Source of the DNA: Pseudolabrys taiwanensis | GTDB taxonomy: Bacteria; Pseudomonadota; Alphaproteobacteria; Rhizobiales; Xanthobacteraceae | Length of the DNA stretch: 64,000 nt | Assembly: GCF_003367395.1 (NCBI RefSeq) | Contig: NZ_CP031417.1 | Span: 4,030,001-4,094,000 of the forward strand | Direction of reading: 5' to 3' | Shown: positions 35,837 through 45,500 of the stretch, piece after piece | How positions within the stretch are numbered: position 1 is the first letter of the stretch | Layout: each line of letters begins with the position of its first letter | The notes under the pieces: model-generated | Database searches by the model: none | The model's input: only the letters and a program-made list of their open reading frames with translations | Told to the model about the DNA's origin: nothing | Position numbers and translations under genes: made by a program

Positions 35837-37213
35837 ATGTATTCCGCCACGATCGGCCAGCGGCGCTATAGCTTTCCCGATCTCAAGACGCTGCTCGCCA
35901 AGGCGACGCCGTTGCGCAGCGGCGATCGGCTTGCCGGCCTCGCCGCCGAAACGGGCGAGGAGCGCGTCGCGGCGCAGTTCGCGCTCGCCGATCTGCCGCT
36001 GACGCGCTTTCTCGACGAGGCGGTGGTGCCTTATGAGAGCGACGAGGTCACGCGGCTCATCATCGACACGCACGATCGCGCCGCCTTCGCGACGATCGCC
36101 GCGTTGACCGTTGGCGGGTTCCGCGACTGGCTGCTGTCCGATGAGGCGACCACGGACAGGCTCGCCGCGCTCGCGCCTGGCGTGACGCCGGAAATGGCGG
36201 CGGCGGTGAGCAAGATCAGCCGGCTGCAGGATCTGATGGTGATGGCGGCGAAGTGCTCGGTCGTCACACGCTTCCGCAACACCATCGGTCTGCCCGGCTG
36301 CCTGTCCGTGCGGCTGCAGCCGAACCATCCGACCGACGATGCGCGCGGCATTGCCGCCAGCATTCTCGACGGTTTGTTGTTGGGCGCGGGCGATGCCGTG
36401 ATCGGCATCAATCCGGCAACCGACAGTCCAGAGCGGGCGCATGCCTTGGTGTCGATGCTCGACGACATCATCGGCAAGCTCGATATTCCGACGCAGTCCT
36501 GCGTGCTGGCCCATATCACCACGACGTTGGCGCTGATCGAGCGTGGCACGCCGGTCGATCTGGTGTTCCAATCGATCGCCGGCACGGAGGCCGCCAATAA
36601 GAGCTTCGGTATCGATCTGTCGCTGCTGCGCGAGGGCCGCGAGGCGGCATTGGCACTCAAGCGCGGCACCGTCGGCGACAATGTGATGTATTTCGAGACG
36701 GGGCAGGGCAGCGCCTTGTCGGCGAACGCGCATCACGGCGTCGATCAGCAGACCTTGGAGGCGCGCGCCTACGCGGTCGCGCGGGCGTTCAAGCCGCTGC
36801 TGGTCAATACGGTGGTCGGTTTCATCGGGCCCGAATACCTGTTCGACGGCAAGCAGATCACGCGCGCCGGGCTCGAGGATCACTTCTGCGGCAAGCTGCT
36901 CGGCGTGCCGATGGGCGTCGACGTCTGCTACACCAATCACGCCGAGGCCGATCAGGACGATGCCGACGCGCTGCTGGCTTTGCTCTCGGCGGCCGGCGTC
37001 ACCTTCGTCATGGGCGTGCCGGGCGCCGACGACATCATGCTCAACTATCAAAGCACGTCGTTTCACGATGCGCTGGCGATGCGCGATCTGTTGGGCAAGA
37101 AGCCGGCGCCGGAATTTGCGCGTTGGCTGGCTCGGCAGGGATTGCTTGACGATGCGGCGCGCATCCGGCCGCAGGCGCTGCCGGCGCAATTCAAGGCCCT
37201 GTTGCCGGCATGA
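35837..37213 (+). CDS. eutB: Ethanolamine ammonia-lyase large subunit
   Basis: The adenosylcobalamin-dependent enzyme EutBC splits ethanolamine into acetaldehyde and ammonia. This is the active-site subunit, 458 aa; typical words are NTIGLPGCLSVRLQPNHPTDDA, GDNVMYFETGQGSALSANAHHGVDQQT and GVDVCYTNHAEADQDD. The start chosen is MYSATIG (35837) with GGGAG upstream; ten more residues are possible. eutC overlaps its stop codon. No microcompartment or reactivase (EutA) genes are in the window, a common arrangement in soil bacteria. Confidence 0.95.
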   Translation: MYSATIGQRRYSFPDLKTLLAKATPLRSGDRLAGLAAETGEERVAAQFALADLPLTRFLDEAVVPYESDEVTRLIIDTHDRAAFATIAALTVGGFRDWLLSDEATTDRLAALAPGVTPEMAAAVSKISRLQDLMVMAAKCSVVTRFRNTIGLPGCLSVRLQPNHPTDDARGIAASILDGLLLGAGDAVIGINPATDSPERAHALVSMLDDIIGKLDIPTQSCVLAHITTTLALIERGTPVDLVFQSIAGTEAANKSFGIDLSLLREGREAALALKRGTVGDNVMYFETGQGSALSANAHHGVDQQTLEARAYAVARAFKPLLVNTVVGFIGPEYLFDGKQITRAGLEDHFCGKLLGVPMGVDVCYTNHAEADQDDADALLALLSAAGVTFVMGVPGADDIMLNYQSTSFHDALAMRDLLGKKPAPEFARWLARQGLLDDAARIRPQALPAQFKALLPA

Positions 37214-37968
37214 GCGACGACGTCACGCAACCTAACGCCTGGGCGGAGCTGCGGCGCCTCACCGCCGCGCGCATCGGGCTTGCCCGCAGCGGCGCCTCGC
37301 TGTCGACGGCGCCGCTGCTGCAGTTCGCGCTCGCGCATGCGCAGGCGCGCGATGCCGTGCATGAGGCGCTCGACGAGGACAAACTCGCGGCCGATCTCGA
37401 TGCGTTGGACTTGCCGGTGCTCAAGATCGCGAGCGCGGTCACGGATCGCGCGCAGTATCTGATGCGGCCGGATCTCGGACGGCAGCTTGGGCAAGGCGCC
37501 GACTCCGTGTTGGCGCCGCATCGCGGCCCTTACGATGTGGCTGTCGTTGTTGCCGACGGGCTGTCGGCGCGCGCGGTGCAGGCACACGCGGCGCCGGTGT
37601 TGCACAATATTCTCGGCGCATTGCGGCGGCAGGATTGGCGCGTCGCGCCGCTTGTCATCGCGCGTCACGGCCGCGTTGCCATTGGCGACGCAATTGCTGC
37701 GCGGCTCAAAGCGGACGCGGTGATCGTGTTGATCGGCGAGCGGCCCGGCCTGTCATCGCCGGACAGCATGGGCGCCTATCTCACGTGGCAGCCGCAGCCG
37801 GCCACGACCGACGCGGATCGCAACTGCATCTCCAATATCCGTCCCGACGGCATCGGCTATGCCGACGCGGCCTTCAAGATCGTCGCGCTGCTGCAGGCGA
37901 TGCGCGTCAGGCGGCTCTCCGGCGTCCAACTCAAGGACGAGAGCGACCGCCTGATGCTGGAGCAGTAG
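37210..37968 (+). CDS. eutC: Ethanolamine ammonia-lyase small subunit
   Basis: 252 aa. The B12-binding subunit of ethanolamine ammonia-lyase. Recognisable words: RIGLARSGASLST, LQFALAHAQARDAVHEALD, VVVADGLSARAV and SDSMGAYLTWQP-like PDSMGAYLTWQPQPATTDADRNCISNIRPDG. The ATG overlaps the eutB stop codon (ATGA, 37210-37213), so the two subunits are made together. Full length. Confidence 0.95.
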   Translation: MSDDVTQPNAWAELRRLTAARIGLARSGASLSTAPLLQFALAHAQARDAVHEALDEDKLAADLDALDLPVLKIASAVTDRAQYLMRPDLGRQLGQGADSVLAPHRGPYDVAVVVADGLSARAVQAHAAPVLHNILGALRRQDWRVAPLVIARHGRVAIGDAIAARLKADAVIVLIGERPGLSSPDSMGAYLTWQPQPATTDADRNCISNIRPDGIGYADAAFKIVALLQAMRVRRLSGVQLKDESDRLMLEQ

Positions 37969-37995
37969 CCGGCTCGGGCGGCTGAGCCACGCTCC

Positions 37996-38073
37996 GATCA
38001 TTCCCGCGCAAGCGGGAATCCAGCGCAGAGTTTATAGTCAGCGCTGGTCCCCGCCTTCGCGGGGACGAACGGG
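37996..38073. repeat. Intergenic palindromic repeat, family A
   Basis: CATTCCCGCGCAAGCGGGAATCCAGC and GCTGGTCCCCGCCTTCGCGGGGACGAACG. It lies between the convergent eutC and the FMN reductase gene and is the shortest copy. Confidence 0.8.
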
Positions 38074-38085
38074 TAGTAGGAGCCC

Positions 38086-38646
38086 CTAGCGCCTATGGTT
38101 GGTTTCCACCCAGGCGGCGAAGGCTGTGATGATGGTGCTGAGGAACTTGCGGGTGTTGTCGTCCGCGGGATCGCCCGACGCATCGAGCAGCTTGTTGACG
38201 CCGCCGATATAGGCTTCCGGCTGCTGCATGGTCGGCACGTTGAGGAAGACGAGCGACTGCCGTAGGTGATGGTTGGCGCCAAAGCCGCCGATCGCACCGG
38301 GCGACGCGCTGACCACGGCGCCCGGTTTGCCGTCCCAGATGCTCTGGCCATAGGGGCGAGAGCCGACGTCCAGCGCGTTCTTGAGCACGGCGGGGACCGA
38401 GCGGTTGTATTCCGGGGTCACGAACAGGAACGCATCGGCCGTCTTCATGCGCTGGCGGAACGCAGTCCAGGCTTCGGGCGGCTGACCTCCTTCATCGAGG
38501 TCCTGGTTATAGAACGGCAGCGCGCCGATTTCGACAATCTCGCCTTTGAGCGACGCAGGCGCGCTCTTGATCAAGGCATTGGCGATCTTTCGATTGAACG
38601 ATTCCTTGCGCAGGCTGCCCACCAGAACCGCGACGTTGTAAGCCAT
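38086..38646 (-). CDS. NADPH-dependent FMN reductase family protein
   Basis: 186 aa flavodoxin-like quinone/azo/chromate reductase. The N-terminal VAVLVGSLRKESFNRKIANAL binds the FMN phosphate, FVTPEYNRSVPAVLKNALD is the classic active-site word, and GKPGAVVSASPGAIGGFGANHHLRQSL the flavin-loop. ATG at 38644-38646 with AGAGGTG upstream. The physiological substrate is unknown. It follows a dehydrogenase gene on the same strand by about 70 bp. Confidence 0.9.
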   Translation of the reverse strand: MAYNVAVLVGSLRKESFNRKIANALIKSAPASLKGEIVEIGALPFYNQDLDEGGQPPEAWTAFRQRMKTADAFLFVTPEYNRSVPAVLKNALDVGSRPYGQSIWDGKPGAVVSASPGAIGGFGANHHLRQSLVFLNVPTMQQPEAYIGGVNKLLDASGDPADDNTRKFLSTIITAFAAWVETNHRR

Positions 38647-38714
38647 CACACACCTCTTTCCTTCTGTTGCGAAACGATGCGGCGCATCGCTTCCGACGCT
38701 CTCTTGCTCAGCCG

Positions 38715-39668
38715 CTATTTGGCCGCGGCCTGCTGGCGCAAGGCGATGATCTGCATCAGCAGCCCGTCGCGCCAGCGCTGCAATTCGTCGATCGACCGTC
38801 CGCCCGCTTCCTGATCAATGCCGTCAATCAGGCGCTGTTGCAGTTCGGGCGTCATATTCGGCGTGCCGAGATCGGCCCACCAGCTCTCCACGGCCGGCAG
38901 CAGGTGCTTGAGAAACTGGGTCATGCCGCCTTCGCCGCCACCGAGATGGAAGGTCAGATGCGGCCCCATCAAAGCCCAGCGCAGGCCCGGTCCTTCGGAA
39001 ATTGCTGCGTCGACATCGGCGACCGAGGCGACGCCTTGTTCGACGAGATAGATCGCCTCGCGCCAGAGCGCCGCTTGCAGTCTGTTCGACACGTGGCCCG
39101 GCACTTCCTTGCGGATCTCGATCGGGCTTTTGCCGATGGCACGGTAGAAGGCGATGGCGCGGTCGATCGCGGCGCGGCTCGCCTTGGCGCCGCCGACCAC
39201 TTCGACCAGCGGAATGAGATGCGGCGGGTTGAACGGATGGCCGATCAGGCATCGCTCGGGATAGCGGCAACCTTCGGAAATGCGGCTGGCGAGCAGGCCG
39301 GATGAACTCGACGCGATCACCACCTCGGGCGGCAGTACGGCATCGATCCGCGGCAACAGCTTCTGTTTCACGTCGTAGCGTTCCGGCGCGTTCTCCTGGA
39401 CGAAGTCGGCGCCAGCGACCGCTGCGACTGGATCCGCCTCGAAACGCCAGCCGTTCATATCGATATCGGCCCGCGCACCCAGCGCCGTCAGCACCGGCCA
39501 AGCTTCGGCGATGCGCGTGCGGATGGCCTCCGCTGCGCCCGGTGCGGGATCGCTGACGACCACCTCAAGACCATGCGCGAGGAAATAAGCCGCCCAGCTC
39601 GCCCCGATGGTGCCGCCACCGATGACGGCAACGCGGCGTACACCCGCGTTTGACGACGCAGCATTCAT
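38715..39668 (-). CDS. 3-hydroxyacyl-CoA dehydrogenase family protein (carnitine/gulonate dehydrogenase-like)
   Basis: 317 aa. The Rossmann motif VAVIGGGTIGASWAAYFLAHG near residue 14, the SSSSGLLAS catalytic-Ser word, HPFNPPHLIPLVEVVGG with the catalytic His, and VPGHVSNRLQAALWREA are the signature of the NAD(P)-binding 3-hydroxyacyl-CoA dehydrogenase family. Without the enoyl-hydratase part and with the short C-terminal domain it is closest to carnitine or L-gulonate dehydrogenases. The start codon overlaps the stop of a possible 43-codon frame upstream (ATGA, 39665-39668). Confidence 0.88.
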   Translation of the reverse strand: MNAASSNAGVRRVAVIGGGTIGASWAAYFLAHGLEVVVSDPAPGAAEAIRTRIAEAWPVLTALGARADIDMNGWRFEADPVAAVAGADFVQENAPERYDVKQKLLPRIDAVLPPEVVIASSSSGLLASRISEGCRYPERCLIGHPFNPPHLIPLVEVVGGAKASRAAIDRAIAFYRAIGKSPIEIRKEVPGHVSNRLQAALWREAIYLVEQGVASVADVDAAISEGPGLRWALMGPHLTFHLGGGEGGMTQFLKHLLPAVESWWADLGTPNMTPELQQRLIDGIDQEAGGRSIDELQRWRDGLLMQIIALRQQAAAK

Positions 39669-39796
39669 GACGCCAATCCTTTGTCCGATTTCAAGTCGAG
39701 CAGAATTTGGCGCCGCGTGCGAGCCGCGGCCTTGACGCTAGTCAAGCGCAGACCGGTCCACTCTTTCAAGGGCCGGCACAGCGCCTGCGGCAGCAT
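39665..39796 (-). CDS. Possible 43-residue protein coupling ggt and the dehydrogenase
   Basis: MLPQALCRPLKEWTGLRLTS... 43 residues, basic, unrecognised. Its start codon shares bases with the ggt stop (TGATG at 39794-39798) and its stop shares bases with the dehydrogenase ATG (ATGA at 39665-39668). Such junctions at both ends are unlikely by chance in one frame, but the sequence has no domain, so it may only be a spacer reading frame. Confidence 0.35.
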   Translation of the reverse strand: MLPQALCRPLKEWTGLRLTSVKAAARTRRQILLDLKSDKGLAS

Positions 39797-41532
39797 CAGT
39801 ATCCCGCCGCCAGGGCGCCGCGCGTGCGTGGATCGGCCGCGCCGACGATGCCCTGCGGCGTCACGGCGATGGAGTTGGCGGACGATGCCGGTCGTGTCGG
39901 TGTGATGATATACCCGCGCTGCCTCAACGCATCGAGCACGGATGGCGCAAAGCCCGGTTCGACGAACACGTCTTCGGGCTGCCATTGCTGGTGCAGGCGC
40001 GGCGCCGACACCGCTTCCGCGATCGGCATGTGGAAGTCGATGACATTGGTGATCACCTGCAACACGGTGGTGATGATGCGGCTGCCGCCGGGCGAGCCGG
40101 TGATGAGCACGGGCTTGCCGTCCTTGAGGACGATGGTCGGCGACATCGACGACAGCGGCCGCTTGTTCGGACCCGGCAGATTGGCGGTGTAGCCGACGAG
40201 GCCGAAGGCGTTGCTGGCGCCGGGCTTGGCGGTGAAATCGTCGAGCTCGTTGTTGAGCAAGACGCCGGTCCCATCGGCAACGAGGCCGAGGCCGTAGGAG
40301 AAGTTGAGCGTGTAGGTGTTCGATACGGCATTGCCGTCGCGGTCGATGACGGAGAAATGCGTCGTGTTGCGGCCTTCGTAATCCGCGGGCTTGCCGGCGC
40401 GGATGCTGGCCGACGGCGTGGCGCGGTCGGTGATGCTGCCGCGCAGGCTCGCGGCATAGGATTTGGAAATGAGGCCGGCGATCGGCATCTTCACCGCGTC
40501 GGGATCGCCCATGAATGCGGCCCGGTCGGCGTAAGCGCGTTTCATCGCCTCGATCATCAGATGCAGCGACTCGGCTCCGCGGCCGAGCTTGCCGAGATCG
40601 TAGCCTTCGAGAATGTTGAGCATCTCGATGAGATGCACGCCTCCCGAGGAGGGCGGCGGCATCGACACGATGTCGTAGCCGCGATAGGTGCCGCGCACGA
40701 CCGGGCGTTCGATGGCGTGATAATTTGCGAGGTCGGCGGCGGTCATCACGCCGCCGGCGCGATTCACTGCGTCGGCGATGCGCTGGGCGATGTGATCCTG
40801 ATAGAACGCGCGCGGGCCGTCCTTGGCGATGGCGCTTAACGTGTCGGCAAGATCGGTCTGAATCAGACGGTCGCCTTCGCCCAAAGGCTGCTCGCCGATG
40901 AAGAAGATGCTCTTGGTCGACGGCCAGCGCGCCAGGCGCTCGCGCACGATCGGCAGGGAATCGGCGGTGTCGTCTTCGACCGGAAATCCGTCTTGCGCGA
41001 GGCGCAGCGCCGGCTCGATCAGGTCGGCGAGGCTGAGCTTGCCGGAGCCGTATTTCTCATGCGCGAGTGCGAGCCCCGCGACCGTGCCCGGCACGCCGAC
41101 GGCGAGGCCGGAATCGCGGGACTTCTTCGGATCGGGATTGCCTTGCGCATCGAGGAACATGCTTTCGGTCGCGGCCGCGGGCGCGGTCTCACGATAATCG
41201 ATGGCGATGTCTTTGTTGTCCTTGTTGCGCTCGGATTTGGCGAGATGGATCACCATGAAGCCGCCGCCACCGAGATTGCCGGCGCGCGGATAAGTGACGG
41301 CAAGCGCGAAGCCGACCGCGACCGCCGCGTCGACCGCATTGCCGCCGCGGTCGAGAATTTCGACGCCGATGCGAGCGGCGCGGCTCTCCTGCGCCACCAC
41401 CATGCCGCTGTGGGCAAGAATCCCTTGCGCCGGCGGGATGGTGCGCAACGTGGCGTCGAGCTGCGGCGTCGACTGCGCGTAGGCGCCTGCGCTGAAGAGC
41501 AGCGCGAGACAGACGGAAACGATAAATTTCAT
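39796..41532 (-). CDS. ggt: Gamma-glutamyltranspeptidase
   Basis: 578 aa, secreted; a signal peptide (MKFIVSVCLALLFSAGAYA) precedes GILAHSGMVVAQESRAARIGVEIL. The enzyme cleaves gamma-glutamyl bonds of glutathione and transfers or hydrolyses the glutamyl group. The self-cleavage site is in the NTTHFSVID word, where the small subunit begins with the catalytic Thr, followed by GNAVSNTYTLN. The Arg/Asp and Gly loop (RPLSSMSPTIVL, GSPGGSRIITT) are present. The ribosome-binding site lies inside a family A repeat. Confidence 0.95.
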   Translation of the reverse strand: MKFIVSVCLALLFSAGAYAQSTPQLDATLRTIPPAQGILAHSGMVVAQESRAARIGVEILDRGGNAVDAAVAVGFALAVTYPRAGNLGGGGFMVIHLAKSERNKDNKDIAIDYRETAPAAATESMFLDAQGNPDPKKSRDSGLAVGVPGTVAGLALAHEKYGSGKLSLADLIEPALRLAQDGFPVEDDTADSLPIVRERLARWPSTKSIFFIGEQPLGEGDRLIQTDLADTLSAIAKDGPRAFYQDHIAQRIADAVNRAGGVMTAADLANYHAIERPVVRGTYRGYDIVSMPPPSSGGVHLIEMLNILEGYDLGKLGRGAESLHLMIEAMKRAYADRAAFMGDPDAVKMPIAGLISKSYAASLRGSITDRATPSASIRAGKPADYEGRNTTHFSVIDRDGNAVSNTYTLNFSYGLGLVADGTGVLLNNELDDFTAKPGASNAFGLVGYTANLPGPNKRPLSSMSPTIVLKDGKPVLITGSPGGSRIITTVLQVITNVIDFHMPIAEAVSAPRLHQQWQPEDVFVEPGFAPSVLDALRQRGYIITPTRPASSANSIAVTPQGIVGAADPRTRGALAAGY

Positions 41533-41646
41533 CGGTCATCCCCGCGAAAGCGGGGATCCAGTACCCAGTGCACTATCGAAAGGGCACGGGGTACTGGATC
41601 CCGGCTCGCGCTCGCTACTGCTCGCTTGGCCGGGATGACGGTCATC
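41533..41646. repeat. Intergenic palindromic repeat, family A, next to the ggt start
   Basis: GTCATCCCCGCGAAAGCGGGGATCCAGTAC and GTACTGGATCCCGGCTCG...CCGGGATGAC. It begins immediately after the last base of the ggt start codon (41532). On the minus strand the arm ends GGGGATGACCG-ATG, so the repeat carries the Shine-Dalgarno sequence of ggt. Confidence 0.85.
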
Positions 41647-41650
41647 CTAC

Positions 41651-42346
41651 TTACCTCGCCTGCCCGTGATACTGCTCGTTCGGCCGCATGTCGGTGGCCG
41701 AGGCGACGCGGTTCGACATGTTGAAGAAACCGGTGATCGCCGCGATGTCCCAGATGTCGCGATCGCTGAAACCGGCGCGGCGCAGCGCCTCGCGATCGAC
41801 GTCCTCGACGCTCCAGGGCTCGGCTGTCAGTTTAACGGCGAAATCGAGCATGGCACGCTGCCGCTTCGGCAGGCGCGCGGCGCGATAGTTCATGACCATC
41901 TGCTCGCCGAGCAGCGGATTGCCGGCATATTGGCGCACTGCGGCGCCATGCGCCGTGAGGCAGTAGTAGCAACGGTTCTGCGACGACACCGCCACCGCGA
42001 TCATCTCGCGCTCGAGCTTGGTGAGGCCGCTCGGCCCCAACATCAAGTCGTTGTACATCGCGACGAAGGCCTCGAGCTTCACCGTGTCGAAGGCGTAAGC
42101 CACAAGCACATTCGGCACGAAGCCGAGCTTGTCCTGGCATTTCTGGAAGTAAGCGGTCATCGCCGGCGACAATTTCGCGGCGCCGAGGTCGAGGGCAATC
42201 ACCGGTTGATCGTCCTTCACGGCCGCCAGCGCAACGGTCTTGGCCGGCTTGTCCGGGCGCACCAGCGCCGCCTTTGCCGCGACTGGTCTGGCCGCCTTGC
42301 CGCCCTTGATGGCGCGCAACTGCGGCTTGTCCTTGGCCTTGCCCAT
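41651..42346 (-). CDS. AhpD-like peroxidase-related enzyme
   Basis: 231 aa. After an Ala/Lys-rich tail of some 50 residues comes a carboxymuconolactone-decarboxylase/AhpD fold: LEREMIAVAVSSQNRCYYCLTAHGAAVR holds the CxxC redox motif (CYYC) with the downstream His. These are the alkylhydroperoxidase-type features of the peroxidase-related uncharacterised family. Later residues (AMLDFAVKLTAEPWSVEDVDREALRRAGFSDRDIWDIAAI) also match. The ATG is at 42344-42346. Confidence 0.88.
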   Translation of the reverse strand: MGKAKDKPQLRAIKGGKAARPVAAKAALVRPDKPAKTVALAAVKDDQPVIALDLGAAKLSPAMTAYFQKCQDKLGFVPNVLVAYAFDTVKLEAFVAMYNDLMLGPSGLTKLEREMIAVAVSSQNRCYYCLTAHGAAVRQYAGNPLLGEQMVMNYRAARLPKRQRAMLDFAVKLTAEPWSVEDVDREALRRAGFSDRDIWDIAAITGFFNMSNRVASATDMRPNEQYHGQAR

Positions 42347-42575
42347 GGCAGTTCCCTCGGCTGGTTTCGCGCGGCGGAGCCTACATCGTTCCGGCGGGGT
42401 GCGAAACGCGTTCGAGCGGCGTTTTCGGCTTGCAGATCAGAAACTTCGATACTGCGCCGTGCACTTGTCGCAATGCGGTCACCAAAAGGTGGGTTGCTCT
42501 CGACGGTCCGGCCGGGAAGGTGAAAACTCGCCTTCGGCAGCGACCGATTCTCTCAATTCAAGAGCGTGAGGCCCT

Positions 42576-45500
42576 ATGTCCCAAGAATTGTCCGGCAACG
42601 AAGTAGAAGGGCTGGCACGCAGCCTCATCGGGCAGGCGGACACGGCGCTCGCCGCCGCGCGCGAAGACGTGCCGCGTGACTTCGCCGCGCAGCTTTTCGG
42701 TCGCACCGTGCCGGAAGATATCGTGCATTACGGCGCCGCCGATCTCGCGCGGCTCGCCGAACGCGCGTGGGACTTTCTCGCCGAACGCGCGCCGAATACG
42801 CCGAAGATCCGTTGCGCGACCGTGCCGCTGACCGACTCGGCCGAGCGCAAGGCGATCACCGTCGTCGAGGTGGTCAACGACGACATGCCGTTCCTGGTCG
42901 ACTCGGTGATGGGCGAACTCGGCGAACGTCGTTTGCCGGTGCGGCTGGTGGCGCATCCGGTGTTCGACGTGATGCGCGACGACGGCAAGCTCGCCGCGTT
43001 CGGCCGCTCGGATGCCGATACCCGCGAGAGCTTCATTCATATTCATATCGAGACCGTCGCCGATGACAGCCTGTGCGCCGCGCTCGTCGCCGCGCTGACG
43101 ACGGTGCTCGGTGAAGTGCGGCTCGCCGTCACCGACTGGCGGTCGATGCGCGCGCGGGTGCAGAACATCGTCACCGAGCTGAAGGGCAATCCGCCGCCGC
43201 TGCCGGTGGACGAGATCGCCGAGGCCATCCAGTTCCTGCAATGGCTGCTCGACGACAACTTCACCTTCCTCGGCCTGCGCGACTACACCTTCGACGGCAA
43301 GGCGCTGGAGCCGGATCATGACTCCGCGCTCGGCGTCATGCGTTCGCGCGACCTGCCCGTGCTCAAGCGCGGCGATGAGACACTGGAAATCACGCCGGAG
43401 ATCATGGCGTTCCTGAAGGAGCCGCGGCCGCTGATCATCGCCAAGGCTAACATCCAGGCGCGGGTGCACCGGCGCGTCTATCTCGACTATATCGGTGTCA
43501 AACGCTTCGATGCCGGCGGCCGGCTGATCGGCGAGCACCGCATCCTCGGCCTGTTCACGTCCACGGCCTATACGCGCACCGCGCGCAGCATTCCGTATCT
43601 GCGGCGCAAGATCGCGGCGGTCGAGCAGCGCGCCGGCTTCTCGGCGGCCGGCCATTCCGGCAAGGCGCTTGCCAATGTGCTCGAGCACTATCCGCGCGAT
43701 GAGCTGTTTCAACTCGACGAAGACACGCTCTACCGCTTCGCGCTCGCCGTTCTGCAGCTCGACGAGCATCCGCGCGTGCGCGTCCTTGCGCGCCGCGACC
43801 GCTTCGATCGCTTCGTGTCGGTGCTGGTCTATGTGCCGCGCGAGCGCTACGACAGCGACACCCGCATCCGGATCGGCGACTATCTCGCGCGCATGTTCAA
43901 TGGGCGGGTCACCGCCTATTATCCCTTCTTCCCGGAAGGGCCGCTGGTGCGCGTGCATTTCATCATCGGCCGCGCGGGCGGCGCTGCCGTGGACGTGCCG
44001 CGCGCCAAGCTCGAAAGCGACGTTGCCGAGATCGTGCGCACCTGGAGCGATGCGCTGAACGAGGCGCTCGCGCTCGCCAATCCGCCGTCGCGGGCGCATG
44101 CGTTGTATACGCGTTACCGCGAGGCGTTCTCCGGCGGCTTTCAGGAAGCCTATCCGGCGACGGTCGCGGCCGGCGATGTCCGCACCATCGAGGGCCTTTC
44201 CGAGCAACGGCCGCTCGGCGTCGATTTCCATCATCGGCTCGAGGAAGAACCGCAGACGGTCGGCCTCAAGGTGTGGAGCTATGCCCGGCCGCTGCCGCTG
44301 TCGGAGCGCGTGCCCGTGCTGGAGAACATGGGCTTCAGGGTGGTGGACGAACGCACGTATCACATCGCGCCGGACGGCAGCGAAGGCGTCTGGTTCCACG
44401 ACATGCTGCTCGAACGGCACGACGGCGGCGTGATCGATCTCAGCGACTCCGGCGCGCGGCTCGAAACGTCGTTCCTGATGGTGATGCGTGGCCTCGCCGA
44501 GAGCGACGGCTACAACGCGCTGACCTTGTTCGGTGGCATGGCCTGGCGCGACGTCGCCTTGATCCGCGCGCTGTCGCGCTTTCTGCGGCAGATCAGGATC
44601 GCCTATTCGCAAGATTACATGTGGGCGACCTTGGTGAAGCACGCCGGCATTGCCGCCGATGTGGTGGAGCTGTTCCATGCGCGTTTCGATCCCCGCGCGG
44701 AGGCCGAGCGCGTGCGCGAAGAGAAGCAAAAGGACATTGGCGCACGTATCGAAGAGGCGCTGCAGAAGGTCGACAGCCTCGACGAGGACCGCATCCTGCG
44801 CCACTTCGTCAACGCGGTGGACTCGGCGATCCGCACCAATTTCTATCAGACCGACGCCGACGGTCAGCCGAAGGCGCAGATCGCCGTCAAGTTCGAGAGC
44901 CGCAAGCTCATCGACGTGCCGCTGCCGCGGCCGCTCTACGAAATCTTCGTCTATTCGCCGCGGGTCGAGGGCGTGCACTTGCGCTTCGGCAAGGTGGCGC
45001 GCGGCGGCATCCGCTGGTCGGACCGCCCGCAGGACTTCCGCACCGAGGTGCTCGGTCTCGTCAAGGCGCAGCAGGTCAAGAACGCGGTCATCGTGCCGGT
45101 CGGCGCCAAAGGCGGCTTCGTGCCGAAGCTGATGCCGAAGAGCCCGACGCGCGACCAGTTCATGGCCGAGGGCATCGCCACCTACAAGCTGTTCATCAAC
45201 TCGCTGCTCGACATCACCGACAATATCGAAGCGGACGGCAAGATCATCCCGCCGGTCAATGTCGTGCGGCACGAGGGTGACGATCCTTACCTCGTCGTTG
45301 CCGCCGACAAGGGCACGGCGACTTTCTCCGATATCGCCAACGGCCTGTCGCTCGAGCACGACTACTGGCTGGGCGATGCTTTCGCCTCCGGCGGTTCGGC
45401 CGGCTATGACCATAAGGTGATGGGCATCACCGCGCGCGGCGCCTGGGAATCGGTGAAGCGCCACTTCCGCGAGATGGACGTCAACATCCATCAGACGCCG

